A DNA stretch of 46,840 bases from an uncultured Pirellulaceae bacterium. Lineage in GTDB: Bacteria > Planctomycetota > Planctomycetia > Pirellulales > Pirellulaceae. The first letter of the stretch is position 1; each line of letters starts with the position of its first letter. The stretch is taken from assembly GCA_934255105.1 (NCBI GenBank), contig CAKQNH010000001.1, forward strand, positions 1 through 46,840. The letters are read 5' to 3'. This document shows, in pieces, positions 1-8,880 of the stretch. Made by a program: the position numbers and the translations under genes. Below the pieces are notes generated by a model, which was not told where the DNA came from, did not search any database, and worked only from the letters and a program-made list of their open reading frames with translations.

Positions 1-51
1 CTTGCGCTTAATCTGGTCGTAGTGACCGATTCTCTCAGGTGCGTTGGTCAT
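1..51 (-). CDS. partial hypothetical protein, cut by the window edge
   Basis: A leftward reading frame opens with ATG at 51 and runs off the left edge (first residues MTNAPERIGHYDQIKRK). Its ATG overlaps the TGA of the gene at 48-317 in an ATGA junction, the coupling used throughout this operon. Too little is visible to name a family. By position it is a late gene downstream of the tail spike. Confidence 0.55.
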   Translation of the reverse strand, partial: MTNAPERIGHYDQIKRK

Positions 52-317
52 TGTGCTCTCACTCCCCGCCAAATTTCCCTACGCACACCATCTCGATAGC
101 GTGCGATCATGTATCGCTGAATCCCGAGCCGCTGCAATTCGCAAATCACAGCTTGCCGTATTTCTCTGTCGATCGGTTTGTCGATGCCGAAAATTTCTAC
201 CTCACCGGGCCGCACAAGCTGCATACTCGCTGCCCAGTCAAACGGCTGTCCGTACTGTGCTGAGTCGTCGGAGTACACGCGTAGCTTCCACTGTCGGGCT
301 TCGGCGTGGGCTATCAT
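48..317 (-). CDS. hypothetical protein, tail-region operon
   Basis: An 89-residue protein rich in Arg and aromatic residues, with no signal peptide, membrane segment or motif I recognise. Its ATG overlaps the stop of the spike gene (ATGA at 317-314) and its own stop overlaps the next start. This makes translation coupled and the frame very likely real. It may be a small structural or chaperone-type partner of the spike, but nothing in the sequence shows that. Confidence 0.6.
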   Translation of the reverse strand: MIAHAEARQWKLRVYSDDSAQYGQPFDWAASMQLVRPGEVEIFGIDKPIDREIRQAVICELQRLGIQRYMIARYRDGVRREIWRGVRAQ

Positions 318-3181
318 GGGGCTGCGATCTCTGCTGAGTCGCTAGTTGCTGTGCCACCTGCATTGCTCACCACACATCGAAAGTGCCGTCCGTAATCACC
401 AGGCTGTACGTTTGTGATGCTGAGAGTGGCTGCCGTCTCACCTGTCATAAGCTGCCAGGTCTTGGTGGGGGTGTCATCCGAAACGGCTAGCACCAGCGGA
501 TCAGGAGCAGTGTAGCTGCCTGAATGAACTCCGCTGATTGAATGGCTGCCTGCGGTAGTGGGCGTGTAAGTAAACTCTACTCCATCTACTCCCTCGGGCA
601 ACGCAACAGGGTCAACGGAGAATGTGCCGGTACTATCAGTAGCAAGGTCTACTGTCTCGCCTGCCTCGGCATATCCAAGAGCGCGACAGCGAATCGTGAT
701 CGGGTTTCCTGCAGTGTGTGGCTCCGGCGTCACCGCCTCTAGCACCAGTCCAAGCACAGGAGGCCATGTTGCGGCATTGCCTGCTACGGCATCTGCACCA
801 TCTTTCGCGAAGGCTGGCCCGCTGCCTTTGTTTGCTGTTCCAGCATTCCAGTCTGATGCCGGTCCAACTAGGAATACAGTGGGCGAGCTGCCGGTTACGC
901 CCTTTCCGGTTGCTCCGATCAGACCTGCGGAGAACGCAGACCGAATATCTGGATCAGATATATCAAGAGCAATTCCGGCTGCCAGCCAAACATAATCAAT
1001 AGTGCCGGTGTAGTTCCTACCAACAGTCAGCCGACCATTTGTCGAGGCGTAAGAGAATCCGATCAGCTCGTCTTTTGTCCATGTGAGCTGGGTTAACGCA
1101 ACTGCCGCATTGTTTACGTAGCAGACAGCTCCCGATGCCCCGTCATCCGCTGACATATCGACCGCGAACAGGATCGTTGTCTGGCCGACTCCCGTAGCTA
1201 TTGCGTTCGGCGTGTCGAATTGGGCGATGATCGTGCCGGACACGTTGTTTACTTCGATCCGAAATTTTCCGGTTGACTTGTAGGAAGACAGCCTGACTAT
1301 CTTCGAGGTTCCCGCATTAGACGCAATCACAAATTCGATCGACCCGGAAGCATCGGCATCTACCTTACACGCCAGGGTCAATTGCTTGCTGTCCGCGCCA
1401 TGCGATACATTTTCGGCAGCGATAAAGCTCTGGGTGCCGTCGAACACGAGCTGGGGAAACTGTACATCGCTCAAGGTTGTCACGTCCCATATAATGTCGT
1501 CTGTCCCGATTGTGACTGTAACTGGTGTATGGGTCACATTGCGGTTGGAACTAGTAACTCGCAGTTGTAAGAACTTGCCATCGTCAACCGTACCGGGTGA
1601 GCTTGTCCACGAACTCGCACCAGTCCCCAGGTAGTCGTCTGCGATACGATATTCGCCCCCTTCGACTGCAAGCGGGAGCGTTGTGTCTTGTGCGTGCACA
1701 ATCGCCCAGTTGCTCTCGATGATTGTTGATTTAGCTACGTCGGATTGATCTCTGAAGCCCGCGTATGCCGGGGTCGTGTCCCACGGTTTTACATCGCCGC
1801 TCCATTTGTCGCGAAATGTCGCTGCGTCCGTGTCGGTTGCTCTAACTGCTCCATAGTCCGCGTATGCAGGTCGCGGCGTGAAGGCCGCTACCAATTGATC
1901 TGGCGTATCGACATCGTTCCATTCGGGTACGTCAAACCATGTGTCATACAGATTGCTGGGCGAACCGATTTCGGTCTGAATGTTTGCTGAGAGAGAATCT
2001 ATAAATCCCTTTGGCTGAATGTACTCAACCAAATTGTTTTTCGCGAACTCTCGCGATTGGTAAGTGCCGTCTGATTCCAAGTTCAGCTTTGCACCACTGA
2101 CCACACTTGCGGGTATGCCCGATATAAGATTGTCTGTAGTTGCGTTGCCAGTTAAGACATTACGCTTTGGGTTGGTCAGCACGGTATTGCGAAAAGCAAA
2201 AGTACCAGCCGATCCGCTTTTGGGGTGGCTGGCTACATCTATGCCCTTGCTGCTAATCTGAGAGATCAGCAAGTTGTCGATTATTTTTGCTCCGACGAAC
2301 GGATAGCCTATGGGCGTGTCCGACAGGAATAGCCGCTGCGGTTGCCCGCGCGAGCCTTCTGATTGAAACCCGATGTTTCCTAGTATCCGTAGGTTCTCGA
2401 TGGGGGTTGTGCTGTCACTAGAGTCACCAACGTCACGAGAATAAATCTGAACCATATCGCCGTGCGGATTCTGGTTGTCCTGAGGCTGCGAGAAACAATC
2501 CTGAAACAGATTGCCGCTCAGCTCCAGTAGTTGAATTGGCGTGAATGCACCGCCCGAGAATCCAATGCTGAGGTAATCCATGTAGGGCCGGATAAAATCA
2601 TTCTTGCGAATGATGATTTGCGAACCGCCCTGGTGTGGCAGCTTTACCGCGTTGGCAAAGTCGGCAATGGTGTTGCCGATCAGCGAAAAGCTTCCCTTGG
2701 ATGTCCCGTCGCCTCCGATGCCAAACGGGTAGGTGTCTTTGATCGCATTGAATGTCAAGTCGCCGCCTGGTGCGCCGAAGTCGGGGTACTTCGTGTGGTC
2801 GGCAGACGGATCAAAGTCCGCAAAGCCATCTGGGGCGTAGCCGCATCGCAATAAACAGTTTTTAATTACCAAACCATCAAAGTCGTACCGTATCTTAATG
2901 GCTGGTTGAACGCGCGGGTCGCCTGAGGTAGTCCCTGGCGTCTCGGAGATCTGTACCTTGATCCCATCGAGCGTGAAGTTCTTCGGCCCGTTGATCCAGA
3001 CTCGCGAGCATGTCGGCACCCGTGGCGTCTCCCCTACGACACTCACTCCGCTAGCGGTTGTGCTGGGGATAGTCAGCTCGCCGAATGTACCGGCGTTGGC
3101 GAGCTGCACTATGTCTCCCGTGCCTGACGCTGCTAGGGCTGACACAAATTCGGCGTCGTTTGTTGCTATGCGTGTTGTCAT
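314..3181 (-). CDS. tail spike / receptor-binding protein with beta-helix, LamG-like and Ig-like regions
   Basis: A 955-residue protein. Residues about 1-450 show the N/I/G-rich periodic pattern of a right-handed parallel beta-helix (pectate-lyase-like: repeated short strands with NTI, KNN, GNL turns). About 560-780 looks like a concanavalin/LamG-type sandwich. About 805-900 looks like a bacterial Ig-like domain. The last about 50 residues are only the C-terminal half of an I-set Ig domain, with the D-x-G-x-x-F-x-C type motif (GDYGRHFRCVVSNAGG). The matching N-terminal half ends the preceding gene. The start forms a TAATG overlap with that gene. By analogy with other beta-helix spikes it would bind or degrade a host surface polysaccharide. 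No catalytic residues can be assigned by eye. Confidence 0.75.
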   Translation of the reverse strand: MTTRIATNDAEFVSALAASGTGDIVQLANAGTFGELTIPSTTASGVSVVGETPRVPTCSRVWINGPKNFTLDGIKVQISETPGTTSGDPRVQPAIKIRYDFDGLVIKNCLLRCGYAPDGFADFDPSADHTKYPDFGAPGGDLTFNAIKDTYPFGIGGDGTSKGSFSLIGNTIADFANAVKLPHQGGSQIIIRKNDFIRPYMDYLSIGFSGGAFTPIQLLELSGNLFQDCFSQPQDNQNPHGDMVQIYSRDVGDSSDSTTPIENLRILGNIGFQSEGSRGQPQRLFLSDTPIGYPFVGAKIIDNLLISQISSKGIDVASHPKSGSAGTFAFRNTVLTNPKRNVLTGNATTDNLISGIPASVVSGAKLNLESDGTYQSREFAKNNLVEYIQPKGFIDSLSANIQTEIGSPSNLYDTWFDVPEWNDVDTPDQLVAAFTPRPAYADYGAVRATDTDAATFRDKWSGDVKPWDTTPAYAGFRDQSDVAKSTIIESNWAIVHAQDTTLPLAVEGGEYRIADDYLGTGASSWTSSPGTVDDGKFLQLRVTSSNRNVTHTPVTVTIGTDDIIWDVTTLSDVQFPQLVFDGTQSFIAAENVSHGADSKQLTLACKVDADASGSIEFVIASNAGTSKIVRLSSYKSTGKFRIEVNNVSGTIIAQFDTPNAIATGVGQTTILFAVDMSADDGASGAVCYVNNAAVALTQLTWTKDELIGFSYASTNGRLTVGRNYTGTIDYVWLAAGIALDISDPDIRSAFSAGLIGATGKGVTGSSPTVFLVGPASDWNAGTANKGSGPAFAKDGADAVAGNAATWPPVLGLVLEAVTPEPHTAGNPITIRCRALGYAEAGETVDLATDSTGTFSVDPVALPEGVDGVEFTYTPTTAGSHSISGVHSGSYTAPDPLVLAVSDDTPTKTWQLMTGETAATLSITNVQPGDYGRHFRCVVSNAGGTATSDSAEIAAP

Positions 3182-3402
3182 TACTCTTTAAACTCCCACC
3201 ACTGATAGGTAATTGGCTCGGTGCCCTCTGCAACCACTGTGAATACTGCATCCTCCCCGATAGCCACCACCGCATCTACAGGCTGCACTGTGACTACAGG
3301 ATCAGGCACCACAGGCCCACCACCGCCGCCCGCGATGGGGGAGAAGATGGGACGGTGGATCGGGCGATGAATGGGCCGGTGAAATGGCGGGCGCAAGGGC
3401 AT
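3181..3402 (-). CDS. small proline-rich protein ending in the N-terminal half of an Ig domain
   Basis: A 73-residue protein: a basic Pro/His repeat (HRPIHRPIHRPIFSPI), a Gly5 linker, then PVVTVQPVDAVVAIGEDAVF, a stretch of a few residues and YQWW. That is the A-B-C part of an I-set Ig fold, with the core Trp and no second half. It stops in a TAATG overlap with the spike gene, whose C-terminus carries the missing half. It may be a linker or adaptor of the spike, or the remnant of a once continuous Ig gene split by insertion of the spike. Confidence 0.6.
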   Translation of the reverse strand: MPLRPPFHRPIHRPIHRPIFSPIAGGGGGPVVPDPVVTVQPVDAVVAIGEDAVFTVVAEGTEPITYQWWEFKE

Positions 3403-3674
3403 TAGCGCACCTCGATATCGAGATTGGCCCCGGTGGCTTCAGAGAGTACGAATCGATAGCTGCAGCCAGCGGGCAGGTCGAACAGTCGCGAACCGGCTGC
3501 GGTCCATTCGTACTCGGTGACAAAGCCGCTGCCCAGATCGAGCTGCAGTGCCAACGTGCCGCCGCCAAACGTGCCACTTACCTGGACGATGACTGCTACT
3601 AGCCCGTTTTCGTCCCCAGGTGTACTGGTGGTCAGTGTGGCGCTGTTCCCGTTGGCGGTCATGTCAATGTGCAT
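3402..3674 (-). CDS. small virion-associated protein, hypothetical
   Basis: A 90-residue beta-rich, Thr/Gly/Ser-rich protein with no membrane segment (MHIDMTANGNSATLTTSTPG at the N-terminus). It looks like a compact beta sandwich and lies between the head-completion genes and the spike, so a minor structural role is likely. Its stop overlaps the next start in a TAATG junction. I do not recognise a named family. Confidence 0.55.
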   Translation of the reverse strand: MHIDMTANGNSATLTTSTPGDENGLVAVIVQVSGTFGGGTLALQLDLGSGFVTEYEWTAAGSRLFDLPAGCSYRFVLSEATGANLDIEVR

Positions 3675-3723
3675 AGCGTCTACTCTCGATGCGGAAGGTC
3701 AAAGGGCTGCCCAGGCTCTGCGG

Positions 3724-4296
3724 CTAGCTAGGGACGTACGGACTTGGAATGCCTTGCGTGTCGCTGTTGTAGACGACGCCTGCCGCGTCAGGGTACCAAT
3801 AGCCTTCGGGCGTGCGCTCTGCCGTGATGTTCATACTGCACGTCGCGTACTTGGTGCCTCTGCCCTGCTCTTGTGGCTGAGTCCAAACGCAGCACGGGAA
3901 GTTCAGGCTCATCGCAGGAGTCCGCACGCAGTACAGCAAGAATCGAATGCCGTGATCGCGATTGAGCAGAGCGCCGATCGTCGCCAGCGGCACAGTCCCC
4001 GCCGTAGCGAGCAGCCCGCCGAAGTTTTCGATCTTGGCAATCTCCGTCGTCGACCAACGCGACATTTGCAATTGGAATTCAGCAGCCAACCCGAAGTACT
4101 GCCGCTCGATGGGCCTGCCGCTCGATCCGCCGTGACGGTCGCCGATGACCTCGCCAATCATGGGGATCTTGCGGACCTGGATCCCGTTCTCCGATTCGCC
4201 AAGCTTGAACAGGTTGGTATAGGCACTGGGGTACGCGCAAAGGATCTCGACTTTGCCGCTGACCTGAATGTATTCGTCTGGGGTGGCTAATGGCAT
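3724..4296 (-). CDS. phage structural protein, head-tail region, family not recognised
   Basis: A 190-residue soluble protein with several Cys and a mixed alpha/beta composition, starting MPLATPDEYIQVSGKVEILC. It lies six bases after the gp36-like gene and before the small spike-associated genes. That place usually holds head-completion or tail-terminator proteins. Its length fits a tail completion protein, but I see no diagnostic motif, so only the structural assignment is offered. Confidence 0.5.
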   Translation of the reverse strand: MPLATPDEYIQVSGKVEILCAYPSAYTNLFKLGESENGIQVRKIPMIGEVIGDRHGGSSGRPIERQYFGLAAEFQLQMSRWSTTEIAKIENFGGLLATAGTVPLATIGALLNRDHGIRFLLYCVRTPAMSLNFPCCVWTQPQEQGRGTKYATCSMNITAERTPEGYWYPDAAGVVYNSDTQGIPSPYVPS

Positions 4297-4302
4297 AGTC
4301 GG

Positions 4303-4815
4303 CTATCTCGATATTGGGGTTCTTTGCTCAGTGCCGGGGAAATACCGAGGCATGCGAGCAGGGAGTAGATTCAAGTTCTCAATCGAGATCGATTCCACGG
4401 TCACGACGTCGATAGAGCCAGCGTCAACAACCGCTGGAATGCCAAACACGTTTTCGCCGCGTCTGAGTTGCTCAAGGTGCCCTTTGGCTGTCTTGCGGTA
4501 GGCTTCGGCCAGCTCAAGGTTTACCCTGTCTGGCCGTCGCTCGCACATCAGGGCCATTGCGGCTGCGCAGGTGATCCGAACCAAGTGGTTCTTCGTGTTT
4601 CCGGTCAGGCTCGCCAGTTGGTCCGGCGTGTACCTCCCACCACTGAGCAGCGCAACATCGACCTCGCCGGACGCATCCAGCAAGGCCGCAAGAATATTGG
4701 GGTGTGATGGGACGACCTCACGATCAAGTTCCTCGCGGTCGTCAGTCGCTAAGTCGCCGAGAATATCGACGTCGTAGCGCTGGACCAAATCGGCACCCGT
4801 CGCGTAAGCAGCCAC
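4303..4815 (-). CDS. Mu gp36-like (DUF1320) head-tail connector protein
   Basis: A 170-residue protein whose N-terminus (YATGADLVQRYDVDILGDLA) matches the start of the DUF1320/Mu gp36 family. A helical stretch follows, resembling the gp6/gp36 connector pattern of ADLV-RY-D, GEVD-LL-GRYT and helical AL--ER. It is encoded just after the major capsid protein, the usual position for this family. It is expected to act at the head-tail interface. The C-terminal IENLNLLPARMPRYFPG tail is less typical. Confidence 0.7.
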   Translation of the reverse strand: MAAYATGADLVQRYDVDILGDLATDDREELDREVVPSHPNILAALLDASGEVDVALLSGGRYTPDQLASLTGNTKNHLVRITCAAAMALMCERRPDRVNLELAEAYRKTAKGHLEQLRRGENVFGIPAVVDAGSIDVVTVESISIENLNLLPARMPRYFPGTEQRTPISR

Positions 4816-4863
4816 AGTTCACCCCATTTCAATCAGCACATGCAGGACGGAGACAAGCGGCGA

Positions 4864-5910
4864 CTACGACAGGACAGCGCGGAACGCGAAACCGGACGAT
4901 GAGGCGGTTATCCCAACACCGACGTCATCTACAACATCAACGTCCAAGAATCGGTCGCGCTCTTCGTGGTTGCGCTGAACGGTCATTTCCTCTTTGGCGA
5001 ACAGCGTTACCGTCGTGAAGCTCGGTCCACCCCCCTTGGACTCCAGACCGCCAACCTTGGCCATGATGAACGCTACGCCGTCAGGCATCGCGTATTCTTC
5101 CGTCTGGGTAGCGGCACCCTTGGCAGTGGTGACCATGACCGCATCTTCAACCACGACTTCCAAGCCGTAGAGACGGTTTGGCAAGCCGTACTCGCTCCAG
5201 CGGCCTTCTTCCTGGGTGACCAGTCCGTAGGCTACCGGGGACTGTTTGACCACATCGTGAATCTCTTGGGTCTCGCCGATGGCGGTCGCCGTGTTGGGAT
5301 TCATGACGAGGTGCAGTTGGCCCTTCTTGACCTTGCCAAGCGTGCTTTTCTTGATGCGCTTGACGCCGTAGTTGAGCGACTTCTTGATGTATAAGTTGGT
5401 GCTCAAAGCAGCGTCCCAGGTGCCACCGATGCCGGGAATCGAGGTAACGTTGCTCCAGTGGGCAGCATCCCAGTTGGCCTGGAGGTTGATCGCATCTTGC
5501 ACCAGCTTGGTGCGCGCGGTCATTGCCTGCTGGGCCTGCATGGCTTCCTGGGTGTCTTCCACGTTCCAGTCAGCTTCACCGCGAGCGATGTCGCCGATCG
5601 GCTGGCCGAAGTTCCGGCGGATCGTCTGGTAGTTGCGGAAATTGAATTCCTGACCGTTCTGGCGCGTACGAGGCCGCGGCTGACCGTCAGGCCAAACGAA
5701 ATCGTTCAGATCCCCGCCAACCAATCGCCCGGCTTGCCGCGGGTCGATCGCCAGATAGACGCCGCGCTGCTTGGGCACGCTGCGGATCTGAACGTAGTTG
5801 GGAAGGGCAAAGTCCTTCGGGTTGCGGCTGTATTCGATGACCAGCCGAGAATCGTTTTGCGGAATGTAGGTGTTGTTGTTGCCTACTTGAACTAGCGGAC
5901 CAGCGGCCAT
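4864..5910 (-). CDS. major capsid protein
   Basis: A 348-residue acidic protein with an extended N-terminus, a helical middle (DTQEAMQAQQAMTARTKLVQ) and a beta-rich C-terminal half. It lies directly downstream of the protease/scaffold and the decoration protein, the standard capsid order. The segment GVKRIKKSTLGKVKKGQLHL followed by a NPNTA turn, and later VEDAVMVTTAKG, resembles the axial domain of HK97-fold coat proteins. Which HK97-fold family it belongs to (gpE, gpT or other) cannot be fixed by eye. A good ribosome-binding site (GGAGATAATCCC) precedes the ATG. Confidence 0.7.
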   Translation of the reverse strand: MAAGPLVQVGNNNTYIPQNDSRLVIEYSRNPKDFALPNYVQIRSVPKQRGVYLAIDPRQAGRLVGGDLNDFVWPDGQPRPRTRQNGQEFNFRNYQTIRRNFGQPIGDIARGEADWNVEDTQEAMQAQQAMTARTKLVQDAINLQANWDAAHWSNVTSIPGIGGTWDAALSTNLYIKKSLNYGVKRIKKSTLGKVKKGQLHLVMNPNTATAIGETQEIHDVVKQSPVAYGLVTQEEGRWSEYGLPNRLYGLEVVVEDAVMVTTAKGAATQTEEYAMPDGVAFIMAKVGGLESKGGGPSFTTVTLFAKEEMTVQRNHEERDRFLDVDVVDDVGVGITASSSGFAFRAVLS

Positions 5911-6002
5911 GGGATTATCTCCAAGGAATGCCGCGAATCCGTTTTTCGGTTATCGCAATGACGGGAAGGTAAAAATTATTTGGTTATCAGTGAGTACAAA
6001 CA

Positions 6003-6024
6003 GCAGGCGGACTAATCAGCCTGC
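6003..6024 (-). terminator. hairpin after the decoration gene, weak terminator
   Basis: Perfect 6-bp arms (GCAGGC and GCCTGC) enclose a 10-base loop just after the decoration gene stop at 6026-6028. On the minus strand TGTTTGTA follows, a poor T-run. It may reduce readthrough or protect the 3' end of the decoration mRNA, giving more decoration protein than coat protein. Confidence 0.35.
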
Positions 6025-6025
6025 A

Positions 6026-6409
6026 TTAGGGAGCAACGCCAGACCGCATGAGGACTTGCATCTTGACGCCGGCAGCAGCCGCGCCACGTTCGGCAACAGC
6101 GTAGTACTTCTCGCCGGTAGCCGCAGTAACGCCGCGTCCGGTCGCGTCTGGCTTGAGCAGCGCGCCGTTAGCGCATACGTCGCCCGCTTCGAGCAGACAG
6201 TTTTCGGTGTCGCCGTAGACCCGAATTGGGTCTCCAGCAACTGCGGCCAGCGAGCTAGCGCCGGGCAGTGGTGCTTCCCGCGAGCCTTCCTGGGAAATGC
6301 CGATAGCCACGGCACCGGCGGTAGCTTGAGCAACGGTGTATGCGCCGCTCTTGGTGACGAATCGGCTCGGGTTGATGTTCCCCGAAGCGGTTTGACCTGC
6401 TAGAGGCAT
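6026..6409 (-). CDS. capsid decoration (cement) protein, DUF2190-like
   Basis: A 127-residue Ala/Gly-rich protein. It shows the series GISQEGSREAPLPGA, VAGDPIRVYG and GDVCANGALLKPDATG, ending in AAAGVKMQVLMRS. This is the pattern of DUF2190/cement proteins, where short beta strands carry a GI-----GD-------V pattern. It is encoded between the protease/scaffold and the major capsid protein, where lambda gpD-type decoration genes sit. It would bind the outer shell at three-fold points. A hairpin follows the stop. Confidence 0.65.
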   Translation of the reverse strand: MPLAGQTASGNINPSRFVTKSGAYTVAQATAGAVAIGISQEGSREAPLPGASSLAAVAGDPIRVYGDTENCLLEAGDVCANGALLKPDATGRGVTAATGEKYYAVAERGAAAAGVKMQVLMRSGVAP

Positions 6410-6486
6410 GTTTCTAATCCAGTGAAAAAAACTTAAGTTGAGGGGGAACTAAGGACGTCAACCAGCGGTCGCCCGCCAGGGGGACA

Positions 6487-8046
6487 CTACTCGCTGGCGA
6501 GTTCTTTCTTGATCTCGGCAGTGATCTCGTCGTAGGACTTGAATACGCCTTGATCAGCAAGCTGGGTGTAGCGCTCGACAACTCGCTTGCCCAAGTCTTG
6601 ACCTTGCGAATACTGCTCGCTGGGCAGTGCTCCACCGGGGACCATGCGAGTAACCGGACTGGACCGCTTGGCGTAGGTCTCGACGTCGGCAACGTGCGAT
6701 TCAAACGCCTCGTGGCTCATTTCCGAACCGCGAGAGTAGAGGCACTTGTCCAGTTCTTCTTCCAAGACAACAAAGTGCTTGTTGGCCTGATACAGGTCGC
6801 GCAGGCGATCGGTACGCTCAGCGTCAACTGCGCGTCGCTCCAGGTTGGCTACCGCTTCGTGCTGCTCGGAGATTTTGAGGATCAGGTCTTTATTGACCTC
6901 GTGGACCTGCGAATACTTTTCAGCCAGATCGGCGTTTTCCTCAGCCAGATCCTGAATCTGCTCTTGCATGGCCGCGTAGCGATCGGCACCGTCAGAACCT
7001 GGATCGTTCTGATTGCTGTAGCGCTGTTGCTGCACAGGGGGCTGGTGCTGTTGTTGTTGACCCATTGGGGCTCCTCCCATGGCAGCAGGGCTGCCGTGTG
7101 GTTGTGGTTGTGGTGCAGGGGGCTGTGGAGAATGTGGAACAGGCGATCCAGCGGGCTTCGCTGGCTCATCTGTCTGACCAGGGGCGGAGGCCGCACCCAT
7201 TTGCGATTTGACCCACTGCATTTCAGGGGTCGCCTGGATGGCTTGGACTATGGCCGCTACGTCGTCTTCACCGATGCCCATGGAAGCTGGCTCCGAATAA
7301 GTAATTTTTTCCTCGTCTTTTTTAGGGCCGAGGCTTGGAATGAAAGTGTTTCCGCCAGCCACCATGGCCGGAGCCATGACGGAATAGTGCTCAATCAGGG
7401 CTTCGTCTTCGTCGGTGCTGTATCTAGCCACCGGCAAAGGCAATCGAGGAGAGTCAGCGCCTAGCGCGGCGATTGGATCAAAGTAGGCTCTGCGGCCGTC
7501 GCGGTAGCGATTGACCTCGACGCTGCGGCGTTGCTTTTTGTTGAGGGCTTCGATGCCGTCTTTCCTGTGATGCTCGTCCAGGAAGACCGCCCACTTATCG
7601 CCAACCATGCCCAGGCGAGCAGCCCCGGCATATCCGAGCACTTCCGGCTCCATGCCCTTTGGCTGTGGACGATCCGAGGTATGGCGATCAGCAATTGCCG
7701 AGTAGTTGTGGTTGACCGCTCGGCTGTTGTGCTCATCAGCGATCGAGGCCAGCTCGTTAAAGCTATAGCGGACGGGCTTGCCGTCGCGGCCAACCGTTTC
7801 GTGCTCCAGGAAGTAGCACACGTCGGGAACGAACCGCGTACAGTCTTTGGCGAAGTACTTCTGCGATCGCTCGCGCAGTCCGTTGGGATTGGCCCGGTCC
7901 CAGGCTGCCCAGACCTTCTGATTGCGAGCGTCCCAGTCGGGAATGGCACCCATCAGCGACTGGTGAGCGCGCTGCAGGTACGCAGCGTAGGGCTCTCCCT
8001 GCTGGGGTGCTAAGTTTGCTTCAGAGGCTTGAGAAACGGACGACAT
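6487..8046 (-). CDS. capsid maturation protease fused to scaffold
   Basis: A 519-residue protein in three parts. Residues about 1-230 form a domain with the pattern of Mu-like head proteases: a central block KRRSVE-type strand, then RAYFDPIAALGADSPRLPLP, matching the YRYISPVF...L-AALTN-PAL segment of that family. Residues about 265-350 are a Pro/Gln/Gly-rich linker with runs of Q and PQP. Residues about 355-519 are a long coiled coil (YAAMQEQIQDLAEENADLAE), typical of an internal scaffold that is cleaved and lost. It is placed just before the decoration and coat genes. The active-site residues cannot be named safely by eye. Confidence 0.65.
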   Translation of the reverse strand: MSSVSQASEANLAPQQGEPYAAYLQRAHQSLMGAIPDWDARNQKVWAAWDRANPNGLRERSQKYFAKDCTRFVPDVCYFLEHETVGRDGKPVRYSFNELASIADEHNSRAVNHNYSAIADRHTSDRPQPKGMEPEVLGYAGAARLGMVGDKWAVFLDEHHRKDGIEALNKKQRRSVEVNRYRDGRRAYFDPIAALGADSPRLPLPVARYSTDEDEALIEHYSVMAPAMVAGGNTFIPSLGPKKDEEKITYSEPASMGIGEDDVAAIVQAIQATPEMQWVKSQMGAASAPGQTDEPAKPAGSPVPHSPQPPAPQPQPHGSPAAMGGAPMGQQQQHQPPVQQQRYSNQNDPGSDGADRYAAMQEQIQDLAEENADLAEKYSQVHEVNKDLILKISEQHEAVANLERRAVDAERTDRLRDLYQANKHFVVLEEELDKCLYSRGSEMSHEAFESHVADVETYAKRSSPVTRMVPGGALPSEQYSQGQDLGKRVVERYTQLADQGVFKSYDEITAEIKKELASE

Positions 8047-8128
8047 AAGGACTTCCGCCAGTATTGGCAGTTGTGCTAGTCAGTCCGTGTATCGGTGGTG
8101 ACAAGATGCAGTGAATCGAATTATGTGT

Positions 8129-8341
8129 TTAGTTGAGCGTTGCAGCGGTGAATGTCTGCTCAGGACACTTGCGAACAAAGACCGCATGCCCGTGCTTAAT
8201 CGACAGTTCCACGCGCACTACCCCGTGATAGTTGCGGTCGCTGAATGCCTCGCGAGCCATGGTCTCCAATTCAGCCACAGCGGCCTGCAAGAGCTTTTCG
8301 TTCTCTGCTGGTGCCGCGTGACTCTCGTTGTTTTTCGCCAA
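8129..8341 (-). CDS. hypothetical protein, capsid operon
   Basis: A 70-residue charged protein starting MAKNNESHAAPAENEKLLQA: an N-terminal helix, then two possible beta strands (GVVRVELSIKHGHAVFV). It sits between the 127-residue virion protein and the protease/scaffold gene on the same strand. No motif recognised. It is a plausible short gene because the operon spacing is kept and no better frame exists here. Confidence 0.5.
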   Translation of the reverse strand: MAKNNESHAAPAENEKLLQAAVAELETMAREAFSDRNYHGVVRVELSIKHGHAVFVRKCPEQTFTAATLN

Positions 8342-8372
8342 AGGTGATTTCCTGTCAATATCGGTCTAAAAG

Positions 8373-8756
8373 CTACGGCAGGTTGATCAGCGCCAAAATC
8401 CGCAGCGCAGCCACTCCAGCGGTCGCGTTGGTCACGAATAGCTTGGTTACGTCGCCAGTCAGTAGCTTGGCGTTGTAGTCGTTTTCGCCCCAAATGTAAG
8501 GCACCCCAGCAGCGATCGACAGCGTGTCGGTCGGAGCGCCGGAGTTATTGGTTTTGATCGTCAAGGCTACGTCGGAACTGATCACCAGCAGCTTGAGCTC
8601 GCTGATGTCGATACCCGCTAGGATCTCCTGATCGGTTGTCAGCCCGGCAACCGATTGGCCGATCGAGACCTGCAAGTCCCCAGTGAAGTTTCGCACCGAC
8701 GAAATACCGAGCGCGTTGGAAAATGCGTCTGTGCGTAGCGTTGCTTGGAACGACAT
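8373..8756 (-). CDS. virion structural protein, beta-rich, hypothetical
   Basis: A 127-residue protein rich in Thr, Ser, Ala and Val, without membrane segments. It begins MSFQATLRTDAFSNALGISS and contains IDISELKLLVISSDVALTIK. The pattern is that of a small beta sandwich or decoration-like protein. It is the first gene of the capsid block after the plus-strand island. It has its own copy of the AACCG...TTGCCC element about 65 bases upstream, which suggests transcription starts anew here. Confidence 0.55.
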   Translation of the reverse strand: MSFQATLRTDAFSNALGISSVRNFTGDLQVSIGQSVAGLTTDQEILAGIDISELKLLVISSDVALTIKTNNSGAPTDTLSIAAGVPYIWGENDYNAKLLTGDVTKLFVTNATAGVAALRILALINLP

Positions 8757-8820
8757 TCCAGGACTCTCAACAAAGGAACGATGCTCGACTGAAAGACAAT
8801 TCTTTGGCAGGCTGGGTTAT

Positions 8821-8835
8821 GGGGCAATAGCGGTT
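8821..8835 (-). promoter_or_regulatory. late control element copy 1
   Basis: Minus strand AACCGCTATTGCCCC, followed by ATAACC. It lies 65 bases before the ATG of the 8373-8756 gene. It is one of five related elements, each upstream of a minus-strand gene block. TTGCCC could be a -35 box, but the -10 match 17 bases later (AAGAAT) is imperfect, so a protein-binding site is equally possible. Confidence 0.45.
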
Positions 8836-8880
8836 GGTTTCGGGGTGCAGGAATCTTTTTAGAATTTTCCCTCATCTCAC

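Noticed and set aside
1..4296. Tape measure or tail tube gene
   Set aside because: None of the left-end genes has the length or helical repeat of a tape measure; such genes may be beyond the left edge.
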